Notes: generated from the letters alone by a model not told the origin. A stretch of 8,062 nucleotides of DNA from Gammaproteobacteria bacterium (GCA_011322575.1 DRMK01000275.1:1-8062), one strand, 5' to 3'; counted from the first letter of the stretch, positions 1 to 6,724 are shown. Numbers and translations are program-made.

Positions 1-453
1 GGGAGCAAGGGGGTTCTGGAGCAGGAGCTGCACCCCGCGGTGCAGGTCACCCAGGAGGAGGGGCAGCTGCTGTTCGCCCCGCGCAGCGAGGAGCGCAGTT
101 CCGTGGCCATGACCGGCACCATGCGCGCGCTGGTCAGGAACATGCTGCAGGGTGTCAGCCAGGGGTTCGAGCGCAGGCTGCAGCTGGTGGGGGTCGGCTA
201 CCGTGCCCAGCTGCAGGGCCAGAAGCTGAACCTCAATCTCGGTTTCTCCCACCCCATCGACTTCGCGGTGCCGGAGGGGATCGCCATCGAGACCCCCAGC
301 CAGACCGAGGTGGTGGTGAAGGGGATCGACAAGCAGAAGGTGGGCCAGGTGGCCGCTGAGATCCGCGCCTTCCGGCCACCCGAGCCCTACAAGGGCAAGG
401 GGGTGCGCTACGCGGACGAGCATGTGGTTCGCAAAGAGGCCAAGAAGAAGTAG
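1..453 (+). CDS. rplF: 50S ribosomal protein L6, 5'-truncated by window edge
   Basis: L6 is a primary 23S rRNA-binding protein of the large subunit, near the factor-binding site and the base of the L7/L12 stalk. The reading frame is open from base 1, and 150 residues are visible. The family is about 177 residues, so roughly the first 27 are missing upstream. The visible part covers the end of the N-terminal repeat and all of the C-terminal one, including LQLVGVGYRAQLQG, LGFSHPIDFAVP and the hallmark PEPYKGKGVRYADE near the end, followed by a lysine-rich tail. The in-frame GTG at 40 is an internal valine, not a start, because L6-like sequence continues upstream of it. The gene stops with TAG 15 bases before rplR, in the usual spc order. 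Identification is secure; only the 5' end is unknown. Confidence 0.97.
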   Translation, partial: GSKGVLEQELHPAVQVTQEEGQLLFAPRSEERSSVAMTGTMRALVRNMLQGVSQGFERRLQLVGVGYRAQLQGQKLNLNLGFSHPIDFAVPEGIAIETPSQTEVVVKGIDKQKVGQVAAEIRAFRPPEPYKGKGVRYADEHVVRKEAKKK

Positions 454-468
454 TTACGGGTATACACG

Positions 469-822
469 ATGGACAAGAGATCATCCCGCCTGCGCCGTTC
501 CCGCAAGGCACGCGCCAGGATCAAGCGTCTGGGGGTTCACCGCCTCTCCGTGCACCGCAGCGGACGGCACATCTATGCGCAGCTGTTCGCGCCGGGTGGA
601 GCCGAGGTGGTGGCCGCGGCATCGACCCTGCAGGGCGAGATCCGCAGCAGCGTAAAGTATACCGGCAACCGCGAGGCGGCCGCCGCGGTGGGGAAGGCCA
701 TTGCGGAGAAGGCCAGAAGCGCCGGTATCAGCAAGGTGGCCTTCGACCGCTCCGGTTTCAAGTATCACGGGCGGGTAAAGGCGTTGGCCGAGGCGGCGCG
801 CGAGAACGGCCTGGAGTTTTAG
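469..822 (+). CDS. rplR: 50S ribosomal protein L18
   Basis: L18 binds 5S rRNA together with L5 and L25 and helps dock it in the central protuberance. The product is 117 residues, the same length as in E. coli. It has the basic N-terminus (MDKRSSRLRRSRKAR), the HRSGRHIYAQLFAP segment, the YTGNREAAAAVGKAIAEKA helix and the C-terminal FDRSGFKYHGRVKALAEAARE signature. The ATG at 469 follows rplF by 15 bases, and no strong purine-rich ribosome-binding site lies between them. Translation may therefore depend partly on ribosomes arriving from rplF, which is an inference. Its TAG stop overlaps the AGGAG of the next gene's ribosome-binding site (820-825). Confidence 0.98.
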   Translation: MDKRSSRLRRSRKARARIKRLGVHRLSVHRSGRHIYAQLFAPGGAEVVAAASTLQGEIRSSVKYTGNREAAAAVGKAIAEKARSAGISKVAFDRSGFKYHGRVKALAEAARENGLEF

Positions 823-832
823 GAGTCTAGTT

Positions 833-1339
833 ATGGCGGCATTCGAAAAAGCTGAGGCGGGTGATGGCCTGCAGGAGCGCCTGGTGAGCGTCAACCGGGT
901 GGCCAAGGTGGTGAAGGGGGGACGCATCTTCAGTTTCAGCGCCCTCACCGTGGTGGGCGATGGCGAGGGCAGGGTCGGCTTCGGTTATGGCAAGGCGCGT
1001 GAGGTTCCGGCCGCCATAGCCAAGGCGATGGAGGCGGCGCGCAAGAACATGCACACCATCGAATTGACGGATGGAACCCTGCAGTATCCCATCACCGCCA
1101 CCCACGGGGCGGCCAAGGTGTTCATGCAGCCGGCCTCGGAGGGTACCGGGGTCATCGCCGGCGGCGCCATGCGCGCGGTGTTCGACGTGGTGGGAGTGCG
1201 CAACGTATTGGCCAAGTGTATCGGCAGCAACAATCCGGTCAACGTGGTGCGCGCCACCATGAACGGGTTGATCGCCATGCAGTCGCCGGAGCAGATCGCC
1301 GCCCGGCGGGGCAAGTCGGTTCAGGAGATTCTGGAGTAG
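833..1339 (+). CDS. rpsE: 30S ribosomal protein S5
   Basis: S5 is a small-subunit protein near the mRNA entry channel and the decoding region; it affects translational accuracy and is the classical target of spectinomycin-resistance mutations. The product is 168 residues (E. coli 167). The N-terminal dsRNA-binding-like fold begins around residue 13 with LQERLVSVNRVAKVVKGGRI, and the loop KGGR (28-31), where spectinomycin resistance arises in other species, is unmutated. GDGEGRVGFGYGKAREVPAAI follows, then the C-terminal part with FMQPASEGTGVIAGGAMRAV and GSNNPVNVVRAT. AGGAG at 821-825 is a good ribosome-binding site for the ATG at 833. The first dozen residues are acidic/alanine-rich and variable, as is normal in this family. 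Confidence 0.98.
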   Translation: MAAFEKAEAGDGLQERLVSVNRVAKVVKGGRIFSFSALTVVGDGEGRVGFGYGKAREVPAAIAKAMEAARKNMHTIELTDGTLQYPITATHGAAKVFMQPASEGTGVIAGGAMRAVFDVVGVRNVLAKCIGSNNPVNVVRATMNGLIAMQSPEQIAARRGKSVQEILE

Positions 1340-1344
1340 AAGAG

Positions 1345-1536
1345 ATGGCGGCGAGCAAAAAGAGCATCCGGGTGACGCTGGTGCGCAGCCCGATTCACCG
1401 TATCGCGTCCCACAAGGCGTGCGTCGCCGGCCTCGGCCTGCGCCGCATGCACCACACCGTGGAGGTGGAGGATACACCGGCGGTGCGTGGCATGATCGAC
1501 AAGGTGTCCTACCTGCTCAGGGTGGAGGAGAGCTGA
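1345..1536 (+). CDS. rpmD: 50S ribosomal protein L30
   Basis: L30 is a small single-domain protein of the large subunit. The product is 63 residues (E. coli 59). It begins MAASKKSIRVTLVRSPI and contains the family pattern of a short beta strand, then HKACVAGLGLRRMHHTVE, then a C-terminal segment ending in a YLLRVEE strand. The frame is open further upstream, inside rpsE. The ATG at 1345 is chosen because it has GGAG at 1333-1336 eight bases before it and gives the correct family N-terminus. The gap to rpsE is only five bases, so the two are probably translationally coupled. Confidence 0.96.
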   Translation: MAASKKSIRVTLVRSPIHRIASHKACVAGLGLRRMHHTVEVEDTPAVRGMIDKVSYLLRVEES

Positions 1537-1537
1537 C

Positions 1538-1972
1538 ATGCGTCTGAATGATCTGAAGCCGGCCCCCGGCGCAAGGCGGGCCGCCAAGCGGGTGGGGCGT
1601 GGCATAGGGTCCACCCTGGGGAAAACCTGCGGGCGTGGTCACAAGGGCCTCAAGTCGCGTTCCGGCGGCAGGGTCAAGGCGGGATTCGAGGGTGGTCAGA
1701 TGCCGCTGCAGAGACGCCTGCCAAAGGTGGGATTCAGCTCGCGCAAGGGCCGGGTCACTGCCGAGGTGAGGCTTGCCGAGCTGGCCAGGGTGGAGGGCGA
1801 CGTCGTTGACCTGGACACCCTGAAAGGGGCCGGAGTGCTGGGGCAGAACATTCGCCACGCCAAGATCATTTTGTCGGGTACCATCGACCGTGCCGTGACC
1901 GTGCGCGGTGTTGGCGTGACCAGGGGTGCCAGGGCCGCTATCGAGGCGGCCGGTGGCAAGGTCGAAGAGTAG
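1538..1972 (+). CDS. rplO: 50S ribosomal protein L15
   Basis: L15 is a late-stage large-subunit assembly protein that spans several 23S rRNA domains with an extended basic N-terminus. The product is 144 residues, as in E. coli. It starts MRLNDLKPAPGARRAAKRVG and carries the Gly/Arg-rich extension with GRGIGSTLGKTCGRGHKG and GFEGGQMPLQRRLPKVGF. The globular C-terminal part includes LDTLKGAGVLGQNIRHAKIILSG reading into a Gly/Ala-rich end. The ATG is one base after the rpmD TGA, with GGAGGAG at 1524-1530 inside rpmD as its ribosome-binding site, which indicates translational coupling. Confidence 0.98.
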   Translation: MRLNDLKPAPGARRAAKRVGRGIGSTLGKTCGRGHKGLKSRSGGRVKAGFEGGQMPLQRRLPKVGFSSRKGRVTAEVRLAELARVEGDVVDLDTLKGAGVLGQNIRHAKIILSGTIDRAVTVRGVGVTRGARAAIEAAGGKVEE

Positions 1973-1989
1973 GCCGGGAGCAGCCGGCG

Positions 1990-3345
1990 GTGGCGAAGAG
2001 CACGGCGGCCATGGCCAGCGCCCTTGGGGGCGGCAAGCTGGTGGAACTCAAGCAGCGTTTGCTGTTCGTGCTGGGGGCGCTGATCGTTTACCGTATTGGC
2101 GCCCATATACCGGTGCCGGGTATTGATCCCGTTGCCCTGGAGGCCATGTTCGAGCAGCAGCGCGGAACCATCCTGGACATGTTCAACATGTTTTCGGGTG
2201 GCGCGTTGCAGCGTCTGTCGGTCTTTGCGTTGGGCATCATGCCCTATATCTCTGCCTCCATCATTATCCAGCTGCTTACCAAGGTTTCTCCCAAACTGGA
2301 GCAGTTGAGCAAGGAGGGTGCCGCGGGCAAACGCAAGATCAGCCAGTATACGCGCTACTTTACCCTGGTGCTGGCCAGTTTTCAGTCTATTGGCGTGGCC
2401 ATTGCCCTGGAGGCGCAGAGTGCCGGCGGGGTGCCGGTGGTCATCGAGCCCGGCTTCGCGTTTCGCATGATAGCCGCCCTTACCCTGGTGACCGGCACCA
2501 TGTTCCTGATGTGGTTGGGAGAGCAGATCACCGAGCGCGGGATCGGCAACGGGATCTCGCTAATCATCTTTGCCGGTATCATATCGGGGCTGCCCTCCGC
2601 CATTGGCGGTACGCTGGAGCTGGGCCGGACCGGAGAGCTGAGCACCTTCTTCATCATCCTGCTGTTTGCCCTGGCGCTGGCGGTGACCGCGTTCGTGGTG
2701 TTCGTGGAGCGCGGGCAGCGGCGTATCACGGTCAACTACGCCAAGCGACAGCAGGGGCGCAGGATGCTGGCGGCGCAGAGTACCCATCTGCCGCTCAAGG
2801 TGAACATGTCCGGTGTTATTCCGCCCATATTTGCTTCCAGTATCATTCTGTTCCCAGCCACTCTCGGGGGATGGTTCGGGAGCAGCGAAGGGTTGCGCTG
2901 GCTGCAGGATCTCTCCACCACCCTGTCACCGGGGCAGCCGCTCTACGTGCTGCTGTATGCGCTGGCGATACTGTTTTTTACCTTTTTCTACACCGCATTG
3001 ATGTTCAACCCCACGGAGACTGCGGACAACCTGAAGCGCTCCGGGGCGTTCGTGCCGGGGATCCGGCCCGGCGAGCAGACCGCAAAATATATCGACAAGG
3101 TGCTGTCGCGGCTTACCCTGGCCGGGGCCATCTATCTTACTGCGGTCTGTCTGCTACCGGAGTTTCTGATCGTCTACTGGAACGTGCCGTTCTATTTTGG
3201 CGGCACCTCCCTACTGATTATCGTGGTGGTGGTGATGGATTTCATGGCCCAGGTGCAGGCGCATCTCATGTCGCACCAGTATGAAGGGTTGATGAAGAAG
3301 AGTAACCTGAAAGGCCGCGGCCGCGGTGGTTCGGGAAGGAGATGA
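1990..3345 (+). CDS. secY: Protein translocase subunit SecY (GTG start)
   Basis: SecY is the channel subunit of the SecYEG translocon in the inner membrane. It passes unfolded proteins to the periplasm and releases membrane proteins sideways into the bilayer. The product is 451 residues (E. coli 443) with ten expected hydrophobic segments. Visible landmarks are KLVELKQRLLFVLGALIVYRIG before and in TM1, the plug region GTILDMFNMFSGGALQRLS (59-77), MPYISASIIIQLL, LGEQITERGIGNGISLIIFAG (175-196), VVFVERGQRRI with NYAKRQQGRR, and the C5 loop GAFVPGIRPGEQTAKYID with the conserved arginine at residue 359. GTG at 1990 is chosen over ATG at 2011 because GGGAG lies at 1976-1980 and it gives the usual MAK opening. 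The C-terminus is a short Gly/Arg tail encoded by CCGCGG repeats. Confidence 0.97.
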   Translation: MAKSTAAMASALGGGKLVELKQRLLFVLGALIVYRIGAHIPVPGIDPVALEAMFEQQRGTILDMFNMFSGGALQRLSVFALGIMPYISASIIIQLLTKVSPKLEQLSKEGAAGKRKISQYTRYFTLVLASFQSIGVAIALEAQSAGGVPVVIEPGFAFRMIAALTLVTGTMFLMWLGEQITERGIGNGISLIIFAGIISGLPSAIGGTLELGRTGELSTFFIILLFALALAVTAFVVFVERGQRRITVNYAKRQQGRRMLAAQSTHLPLKVNMSGVIPPIFASSIILFPATLGGWFGSSEGLRWLQDLSTTLSPGQPLYVLLYALAILFFTFFYTALMFNPTETADNLKRSGAFVPGIRPGEQTAKYIDKVLSRLTLAGAIYLTAVCLLPEFLIVYWNVPFYFGGTSLLIIVVVVMDFMAQVQAHLMSHQYEGLMKKSNLKGRGRGGSGRR

Positions 3346-3358
3346 ATTGGAGATCGCT

Positions 3359-3472
3359 ATGAAGGTTCGAGCATCGGTCAAGAAGATGTGCCGCAACTGC
3401 AAGATTGTGCGCCGCAAAGGGGTGGTGAGGGTGATCTGTCCCGATGCACGGCACAAGCAGCGCCAGGGTTGA
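3359..3472 (+). CDS. rpmJ: 50S ribosomal protein L36, zinc-binding form
   Basis: L36 is the smallest large-subunit protein, a zinc-ribbon mini-domain bound to 23S rRNA. The product is 37 residues, beginning MKVRASVKKMCRNCK and ending HKQRQG. It carries C11, C14, C27 and H32, the C-C-C-H zinc ligand set, so it is the zinc-containing (C+) type rather than the cysteine-free paralogue. GGAG at 3349-3352, six bases before the ATG, is its ribosome-binding site. It follows secY by 13 bases, and the gap to rpsM is 103 bases. It is therefore best placed as the last gene of the spc unit, before the alpha-operon promoter. Confidence 0.97.
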   Translation: MKVRASVKKMCRNCKIVRRKGVVRVICPDARHKQRQG

Positions 3473-3489
3473 GTAGGCCGCTGCGCCAT

Positions 3490-3518
3490 TTGTTTTCCGT
3501 GATTCGGGTCGGTATAAT
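3490..3518 (+). promoter_or_regulatory. Candidate sigma70 promoter of the alpha operon (rpsM)
   Basis: A perfect TATAAT (3513-3518) is preceded 17 bases upstream by TTGTTT (3490-3495), which keeps only the TTG of the -35 consensus. Transcription would begin near 3525, giving a leader of about 50 bases before rpsM. This lies in the only sizeable gap between rpmJ and rpsM, where many gammaproteobacteria separate the spc and alpha transcription units. I see no clear terminator between rpmJ and this promoter, so readthrough from the spc operon is also likely. Confidence 0.6.
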
Positions 3519-3524
3519 TGGCCG

Positions 3525-3585
3525 TTTTCGCGGTACGTTCGTGAGAGTTGAGGTTTAGAGTGTAGGAGCGCCTGTATGGCCCGTA
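3525..3585 (+). promoter_or_regulatory. rpsM leader, possible S4-responsive translational operator
   Basis: In E. coli, S4 represses the alpha operon by binding a pseudoknot that spans the rpsM leader and start. The stretch here ends with TGTAGGAGCGC followed by the ATG of rpsM, closely resembling the E. coli GTAGGAGTGC core just before its start codon. The ribosome-binding site is AGGAG at 3564-3568. I could only pair short stems by eye in the upstream part (for example CCG with CGG around 3522-3533), so the pseudoknot itself is inferred from family knowledge and not demonstrated. Confidence 0.35.
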
Positions 3586-3932
3586 TTGCTGGTGTCAACA
3601 TCCCGGTTCAGAAACATGTGGTGATCGCTCTGACCGCCATATATGGCATCGGTCCCACCCGCGCGCGGCGGATCTGCGAGGCGGCGGATGTGAAGCCTGA
3701 CAGCAAGGTGAGGGATCTTACCGAGGACCAGCTGGACAAGCTGCGCAGCGCGGTGGGCAAGTTCACCGTGGAGGGGGATCTGCGGCGTGAGGTTTCGATG
3801 AACATCAAGCGGCTCATGGATCTGGGCGTTTATCGCGGGCTGCGGCACCGTCGCGGATTGCCGGTGCATGGCCAGCGCACCCGCACCAACGCGCGCACCC
3901 GCAAGGGGCCGCGCAAGCCGATTCGTAAGTAG
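3576..3932 (+). CDS. rpsM: 30S ribosomal protein S13
   Basis: S13 sits in the head of the small subunit, contacts the P-site tRNA through its basic tail, and forms intersubunit bridges with the large subunit. The product is 118 residues, identical in length to E. coli. Landmarks are MARIAGVNIP at the start, the helix-two-turn-helix region with AIYGIGPTRARRICEAA, VEGDLRREVSMNIKRLMDLG, and the tRNA-contacting tail GQRTRTNARTRKGPRKPIRK. AGGAG at 3564-3568, seven bases before the ATG, supports the start. It is the first gene of the alpha operon; its leader is probably the S4-responsive control site. Confidence 0.98.
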   Translation: MARIAGVNIPVQKHVVIALTAIYGIGPTRARRICEAADVKPDSKVRDLTEDQLDKLRSAVGKFTVEGDLRREVSMNIKRLMDLGVYRGLRHRRGLPVHGQRTRTNARTRKGPRKPIRK

Positions 3933-3941
3933 GATGTAAGC

Positions 3942-4337
3942 ATGGCAAAAGCAAAGTCCGGTTCACGTTCCCGTAAACGTATTCAAAAGAACGTCTCTGA
4001 CGGGGTGGCGCATGTGCACGCCTCGTTCAATAACACCATTATTACCATTACCGATCGGCAGGGTAACACTCTCTGCTGGGCCACGGCCGGAGGATCCGGA
4101 TTTCGCGGCTCGCGCAAGAGCACTCCGTTTGCCGCGCAGGTGGCGGCAGAAAATGCCGGCAAGCAGGCCCAGGAGTATGGCATGAAGAACATCGAGGTAC
4201 TGGTTAGGGGGCCGGGGCCCGGGCGCGAATCCGCGGTGCGTGCGCTCCATGCCGTGGGCCTCAAGGTTACCAACATCGAGGATGTCACCCCCATCCCACA
4301 CAACGGATGCCGCCCGCCCAAGCGGCGCCGCGTCTAG
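3942..4337 (+). CDS. rpsK: 30S ribosomal protein S11
   Basis: S11 lies on the platform of the small subunit near the E site and contacts mRNA just upstream of the decoding centre. The product is 131 residues (E. coli 129). After a basic N-terminus come GVAHVHASFNNTIITITDRQGN, SGFRGSRKSTPFAAQVAAE, GPGPGRESAVRALH and the ending DVTPIPHNGCRPPKRRRV. The Asn-Gly pair near the C-terminus is the conserved site that forms isoaspartate in E. coli S11. The start has only a modest AGGAT (3931-3935) overlapping the rpsM stop, so coupling to rpsM is likely. Confidence 0.98.
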   Translation: MAKAKSGSRSRKRIQKNVSDGVAHVHASFNNTIITITDRQGNTLCWATAGGSGFRGSRKSTPFAAQVAAENAGKQAQEYGMKNIEVLVRGPGPGRESAVRALHAVGLKVTNIEDVTPIPHNGCRPPKRRRV

Positions 4338-4352
4338 TTCCGGAGTCGTTAC

Positions 4353-4985
4353 ATGGCCAAGTACACAGGACCCAAATGTCGCCAGTGCCGCCGGGAGGGC
4401 GGAAAGCTGTTTCTCAAGGGAGAGAAATGTTTCTCCGATCGCTGTCCCATGGAGAAAGAGAAACGAGCATTTGCCCCCGGGCAGCATGGCCAGCGCCGCG
4501 CCAGATTGAGTGACTATGCGCTGCAGCTGCGTGAAAAGCAGAAGATCCGGCGTATCTACGGCGTGCTGGAGAGGCAGTTTCGTATCTACTACAAGAGGGC
4601 CGATCGGCTCAAGGGGTCCACTGGCGACAACCTGCTGCAGCTGCTGGAGTCTCGGCTGGACAACGTGGTGTACCGCATGGGCTTTGCGGCTTCCCGGGCG
4701 GAGGCGCGCCAGCTGGTACGGCACAATGGCATCACCTTGAATGGACGCAAGATGAACATCCCCTCTCATCTGGTCAGGCCAGGAGACGTGGTGGCGGTTG
4801 CGGAGCGGGCTAGGAATCAGCTGCGTGTGCAGGCGGCGCTGGATATGCAGGAGCAGCGTGGCTTTGACGAGTGGCTTGAGGTGGATACCAAGAAGAAGGA
4901 GGGGATCTTCAAGGCGCTTCCGGAACGCAGCGAGCTTCCGGCCGATCTCAAGGAGCATCTGGTGGTGGAGCTCTACTCGAAGTAA
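4353..4985 (+). CDS. rpsD: 30S ribosomal protein S4, four-cysteine zinc type
   Basis: S4 nucleates assembly of the small-subunit body by binding the 5' domain of 16S rRNA, affects decoding accuracy, and in E. coli represses this operon. The product is 210 residues (E. coli 206). The N-terminus carries C9-x2-C12 and C26-x4-C31, matching the zinc-finger positions known in Thermus S4 and differing from the E. coli protein, which has lost them. Then follow APGQHGQRRARLSDYALQL, REKQKIRRIYGVLERQFR, LLESRLDNVVYRMGF and the S4 RNA-binding domain (about residues 98-160, SRAEARQLVRHNGITLNGRK). The end is HLVVELYSK. GGAG at 4342-4345 is seven bases before the ATG. Confidence 0.98.
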   Translation: MAKYTGPKCRQCRREGGKLFLKGEKCFSDRCPMEKEKRAFAPGQHGQRRARLSDYALQLREKQKIRRIYGVLERQFRIYYKRADRLKGSTGDNLLQLLESRLDNVVYRMGFAASRAEARQLVRHNGITLNGRKMNIPSHLVRPGDVVAVAERARNQLRVQAALDMQEQRGFDEWLEVDTKKKEGIFKALPERSELPADLKEHLVVELYSK

Positions 4986-5045
4986 CCAGCCACCCTGCCA
5001 GGGCGGATTTCAATCCCAGCACGAGCGAATTGGAAAGAGGTTTTC

Positions 5046-6053
5046 ATGCAGGATTCAGTCACCGAGTTTCTCAAACCACAGTCGGTCAAGGTGCGCCAGA
5101 TAAACGATCGGCATGCCCAGATTACCCTGGAGCCCCTCGAGCGGGGGTTCGGTCATACGTTGGGCAACGCCTTGCGCCGGATTCTGCTCTCCTCCATGAG
5201 CGGGGCAGCCATCGTGGAGGCCGAGATCGAGGGGGTCCTTCACGAATACACCACGGCTCCCGGCGTGCAGGAGGACGTAATAGACATCCTGCTGAACCTG
5301 AAGGGTGTCGCCCTACGCATGAACAGCCGGGACAAGGCCGAGCTCACCATCAGCAAAAAGGGTCCCGGAGTGGTGACAGCGGGGGATATCCAGCTTGATC
5401 ACGATATCGAGGTGATAAATCCGGAGCATGTCATCGCCAATCTAAGCAAGGATGGCGAGTTGAACATGACGCTCTGGGTGGAGACCGGGCGCGGCTACCG
5501 CCCCGCCAATCAGAGGCTGCTGGACCAGGAGGGTGACCAGCCCATCGGGCGGCTCAAGCTGGATGCCAGCTTCAGCCCGGTCAGGAAGGTGTCCTATACC
5601 GTCGACAGTGCGCGCGTCGAGCAGCGTACCGATCTGGACAAGCTGATCATCGAGCTCTCCACCAATGGGGCCATCGATCCAGAGGATGCCATCCGCTCGG
5701 CTGCCACCATTTTGCAGGATCAGCTCTCCTCCTTCGTCAAGCTCGAGCCGGCTGACGGGCAGTCCGACAAGGCGGAGGAGCCGCCCATTGAGCCCATACT
5801 GTTGCGGCCCGTGGACGATCTGGAACTCACGGTGCGTTCCGCCAACTGTCTCAAGGCCGAGCAGATTTATTACATCGGGGACCTCATTCAGCGTACCGAG
5901 GTTGAGCTGATGAAGACCCCCAACCTGGGCAAGAAGTCTCTCACCGAGATCAAGGACGTACTGGCTTCACACGGCTTGTCGTTGGGCATGAAGCTGGAGA
6001 ACTGGCCTCCTTCCAGTCTGGGGGAGAAGGGTAAGGAGCAGTCCGCAGGATAG
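5046..6053 (+). CDS. rpoA: DNA-directed RNA polymerase subunit alpha
   Basis: The alpha dimer is the scaffold for assembly of core RNA polymerase, and its C-terminal domain binds UP elements and many activators. The product is 335 residues (E. coli 329). The N-terminal domain contains LEPLERGFGHTLGNALRRILLSSM, with R45 at the position needed for core assembly, and later RGYRPANQR and RVEQRTDLDKLIIE. An acidic, proline-containing linker lies around residues 235-250. The C-terminal domain reads LRPVDDLELTVRSANCLKAE; R264, N267, C268 and K270 correspond to the DNA-contacting R265, N268, C269 and K271 of E. coli, and TPNLGKKSLTEIKDVL is intact. The 60-base gap from rpsD is the largest inside this operon. 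AGAGG at 5036-5040 is a close ribosome-binding site for the ATG. Confidence 0.98.
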   Translation: MQDSVTEFLKPQSVKVRQINDRHAQITLEPLERGFGHTLGNALRRILLSSMSGAAIVEAEIEGVLHEYTTAPGVQEDVIDILLNLKGVALRMNSRDKAELTISKKGPGVVTAGDIQLDHDIEVINPEHVIANLSKDGELNMTLWVETGRGYRPANQRLLDQEGDQPIGRLKLDASFSPVRKVSYTVDSARVEQRTDLDKLIIELSTNGAIDPEDAIRSAATILQDQLSSFVKLEPADGQSDKAEEPPIEPILLRPVDDLELTVRSANCLKAEQIYYIGDLIQRTEVELMKTPNLGKKSLTEIKDVLASHGLSLGMKLENWPPSSLGEKGKEQSAG

Positions 6054-6077
6054 TTATTCGACCGAGGGTATTTTGCA

Positions 6078-6482
6078 ATGCGTCATCGTAAGAGCGGGCG
6101 GCATCTCAACCGCACCAGCAGTCATCGGCAGGCCATGTTCCGCAACATGGCATCGTCACTGTTTCGCCATGAACTCATCCGGACCACCCTGCCCAAGGCG
6201 AAGGAGCTGCGCCGGGTTGCCGAGCCGCTGATTACCCTGGCCAAGAGTGATACGGTAGCCAACCGCAGGCTCGCCTTTGCCCGCATTCGCGACCGGGAGA
6301 TGGTTGGCAAACTGTTCAACGAGCTTGGCCCGCGCTACAAGTCCCGGCCGGGTGGGTACCTGCGTATCCTGAAATGCGGCTTTCGCGCCGGTGACAATGC
6401 GCCCATGGCCTTTGTGGAGCTGGTAGACAGGCCGGTTCCCGAAGAGACCGAGGGTGCGGTCGATGATGGCACCGATCAGTAG
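6078..6482 (+). CDS. rplQ: 50S ribosomal protein L17
   Basis: L17 is a large-subunit protein near the polypeptide exit tunnel and is the usual last gene of the alpha operon. The product is 134 residues (E. coli 127). It begins with the highly conserved MRHRKSGRHLNRTSSHRQAM and FRNMASSLFRHELIRTTLPKAKELRRVAEPLITLAK, and it has the C-terminal strand pair around GGYLRILKCGFRAGDNAPMAFVEL. The acidic tail is slightly longer than in E. coli. GAGGG at 6064-6068, nine bases before the ATG, is the ribosome-binding site. The conserved block ends here; no gene usually found after rplQ follows. Confidence 0.98.
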   Translation: MRHRKSGRHLNRTSSHRQAMFRNMASSLFRHELIRTTLPKAKELRRVAEPLITLAKSDTVANRRLAFARIRDREMVGKLFNELGPRYKSRPGGYLRILKCGFRAGDNAPMAFVELVDRPVPEETEGAVDDGTDQ

Positions 6483-6724
6483 GCTGGGTTGACGGCAAAC
6501 CAGGGCACAAGTTGCCGGGCTGTAACAATAATATCCCCTCTCGGCGTTTCGGTTTCTCGCAGAAGAGTGCCATTTATCTCTATCTGTAGATCGAGCCTGG
6601 ACGTTCCTGGTCTCGTCTCGACGGGAGCTGGTCTATCGGCTCTTTTGGGGTATTCCGCCGGTTCGAGGCTGAGTACTTTTTCCGGTTTCTTTCCGCCGCG
6701 CTTCCAAAGGCGTACTTTTACAAA
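6476..6724 (-). other. Minus-strand open frame with no start codon, possible gene relic
   Basis: Read on the minus strand from 6724 down to a TGA at 6476-6478, this frame has 82 sense codons and no stop. It has no usable ATG, GTG or TTG near its upstream end, which is closed by a TAA at 6725-6727. The translation has a protein-like look: a basic start (FVKVRLWKRGGKKPEKV), a proline/charged stretch, then an alternating hydrophobic segment (LDLQIEINGTLLRETETPRG) and an ending VPWFAVNPAY. I recognise no family. Codons such as AGA, ATA and CTA are unlike the neighbouring ribosomal genes. Its stop lies 7 bases inside the 3' end of rplQ, convergent with it. An open frame of this length can arise by chance, so a decayed gene is only a possibility. 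Confidence 0.2.
6493..6517 (+). terminator. Weak hairpin after rplQ, doubtful terminator
   Basis: CGGCAA (6493-6498) and TTGCCG (6512-6517) form a perfect 6-base-pair stem with a 13-base loop, starting 11 bases after the rplQ stop. No T-run follows (the next bases are GGCTGTAACAATAAT), so this is not a typical intrinsic terminator. It may only slow polymerase or protect the mRNA 3' end. No better terminator was found before the ACP gene. Confidence 0.25.

Noticed and set aside
40..453. GTG at 40 as the rplF start
   Set aside because: L6-like sequence continues in frame to base 1, so the gene begins upstream of the window.
2511..3284. Plus-strand open frame of 257 codons inside secY
   Set aside because: It is a shifted-frame shadow of secY with an Arg/Ala/Gly-rich translation typical of out-of-frame GC-rich coding DNA.
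3963..4958. Long minus-strand open frame (331 codons) opposite rpsK and rpsD
   Set aside because: It is antisense to two securely identified ribosomal genes, resembles no protein family, and is expected from GC-rich codon bias.
6656..6675. tRNA-like T-loop GTTCGAGGC at 6661-6669
   Set aside because: The flanking bases do not form a five-pair T stem, and there are no matching acceptor, D or anticodon arms.
6671..6720. Direct repeat GTACTTTT at 6673-6680 and 6712-6719
   Set aside because: Two copies of eight bases in a pyrimidine-rich stretch are expected by chance and show no larger pattern or array.
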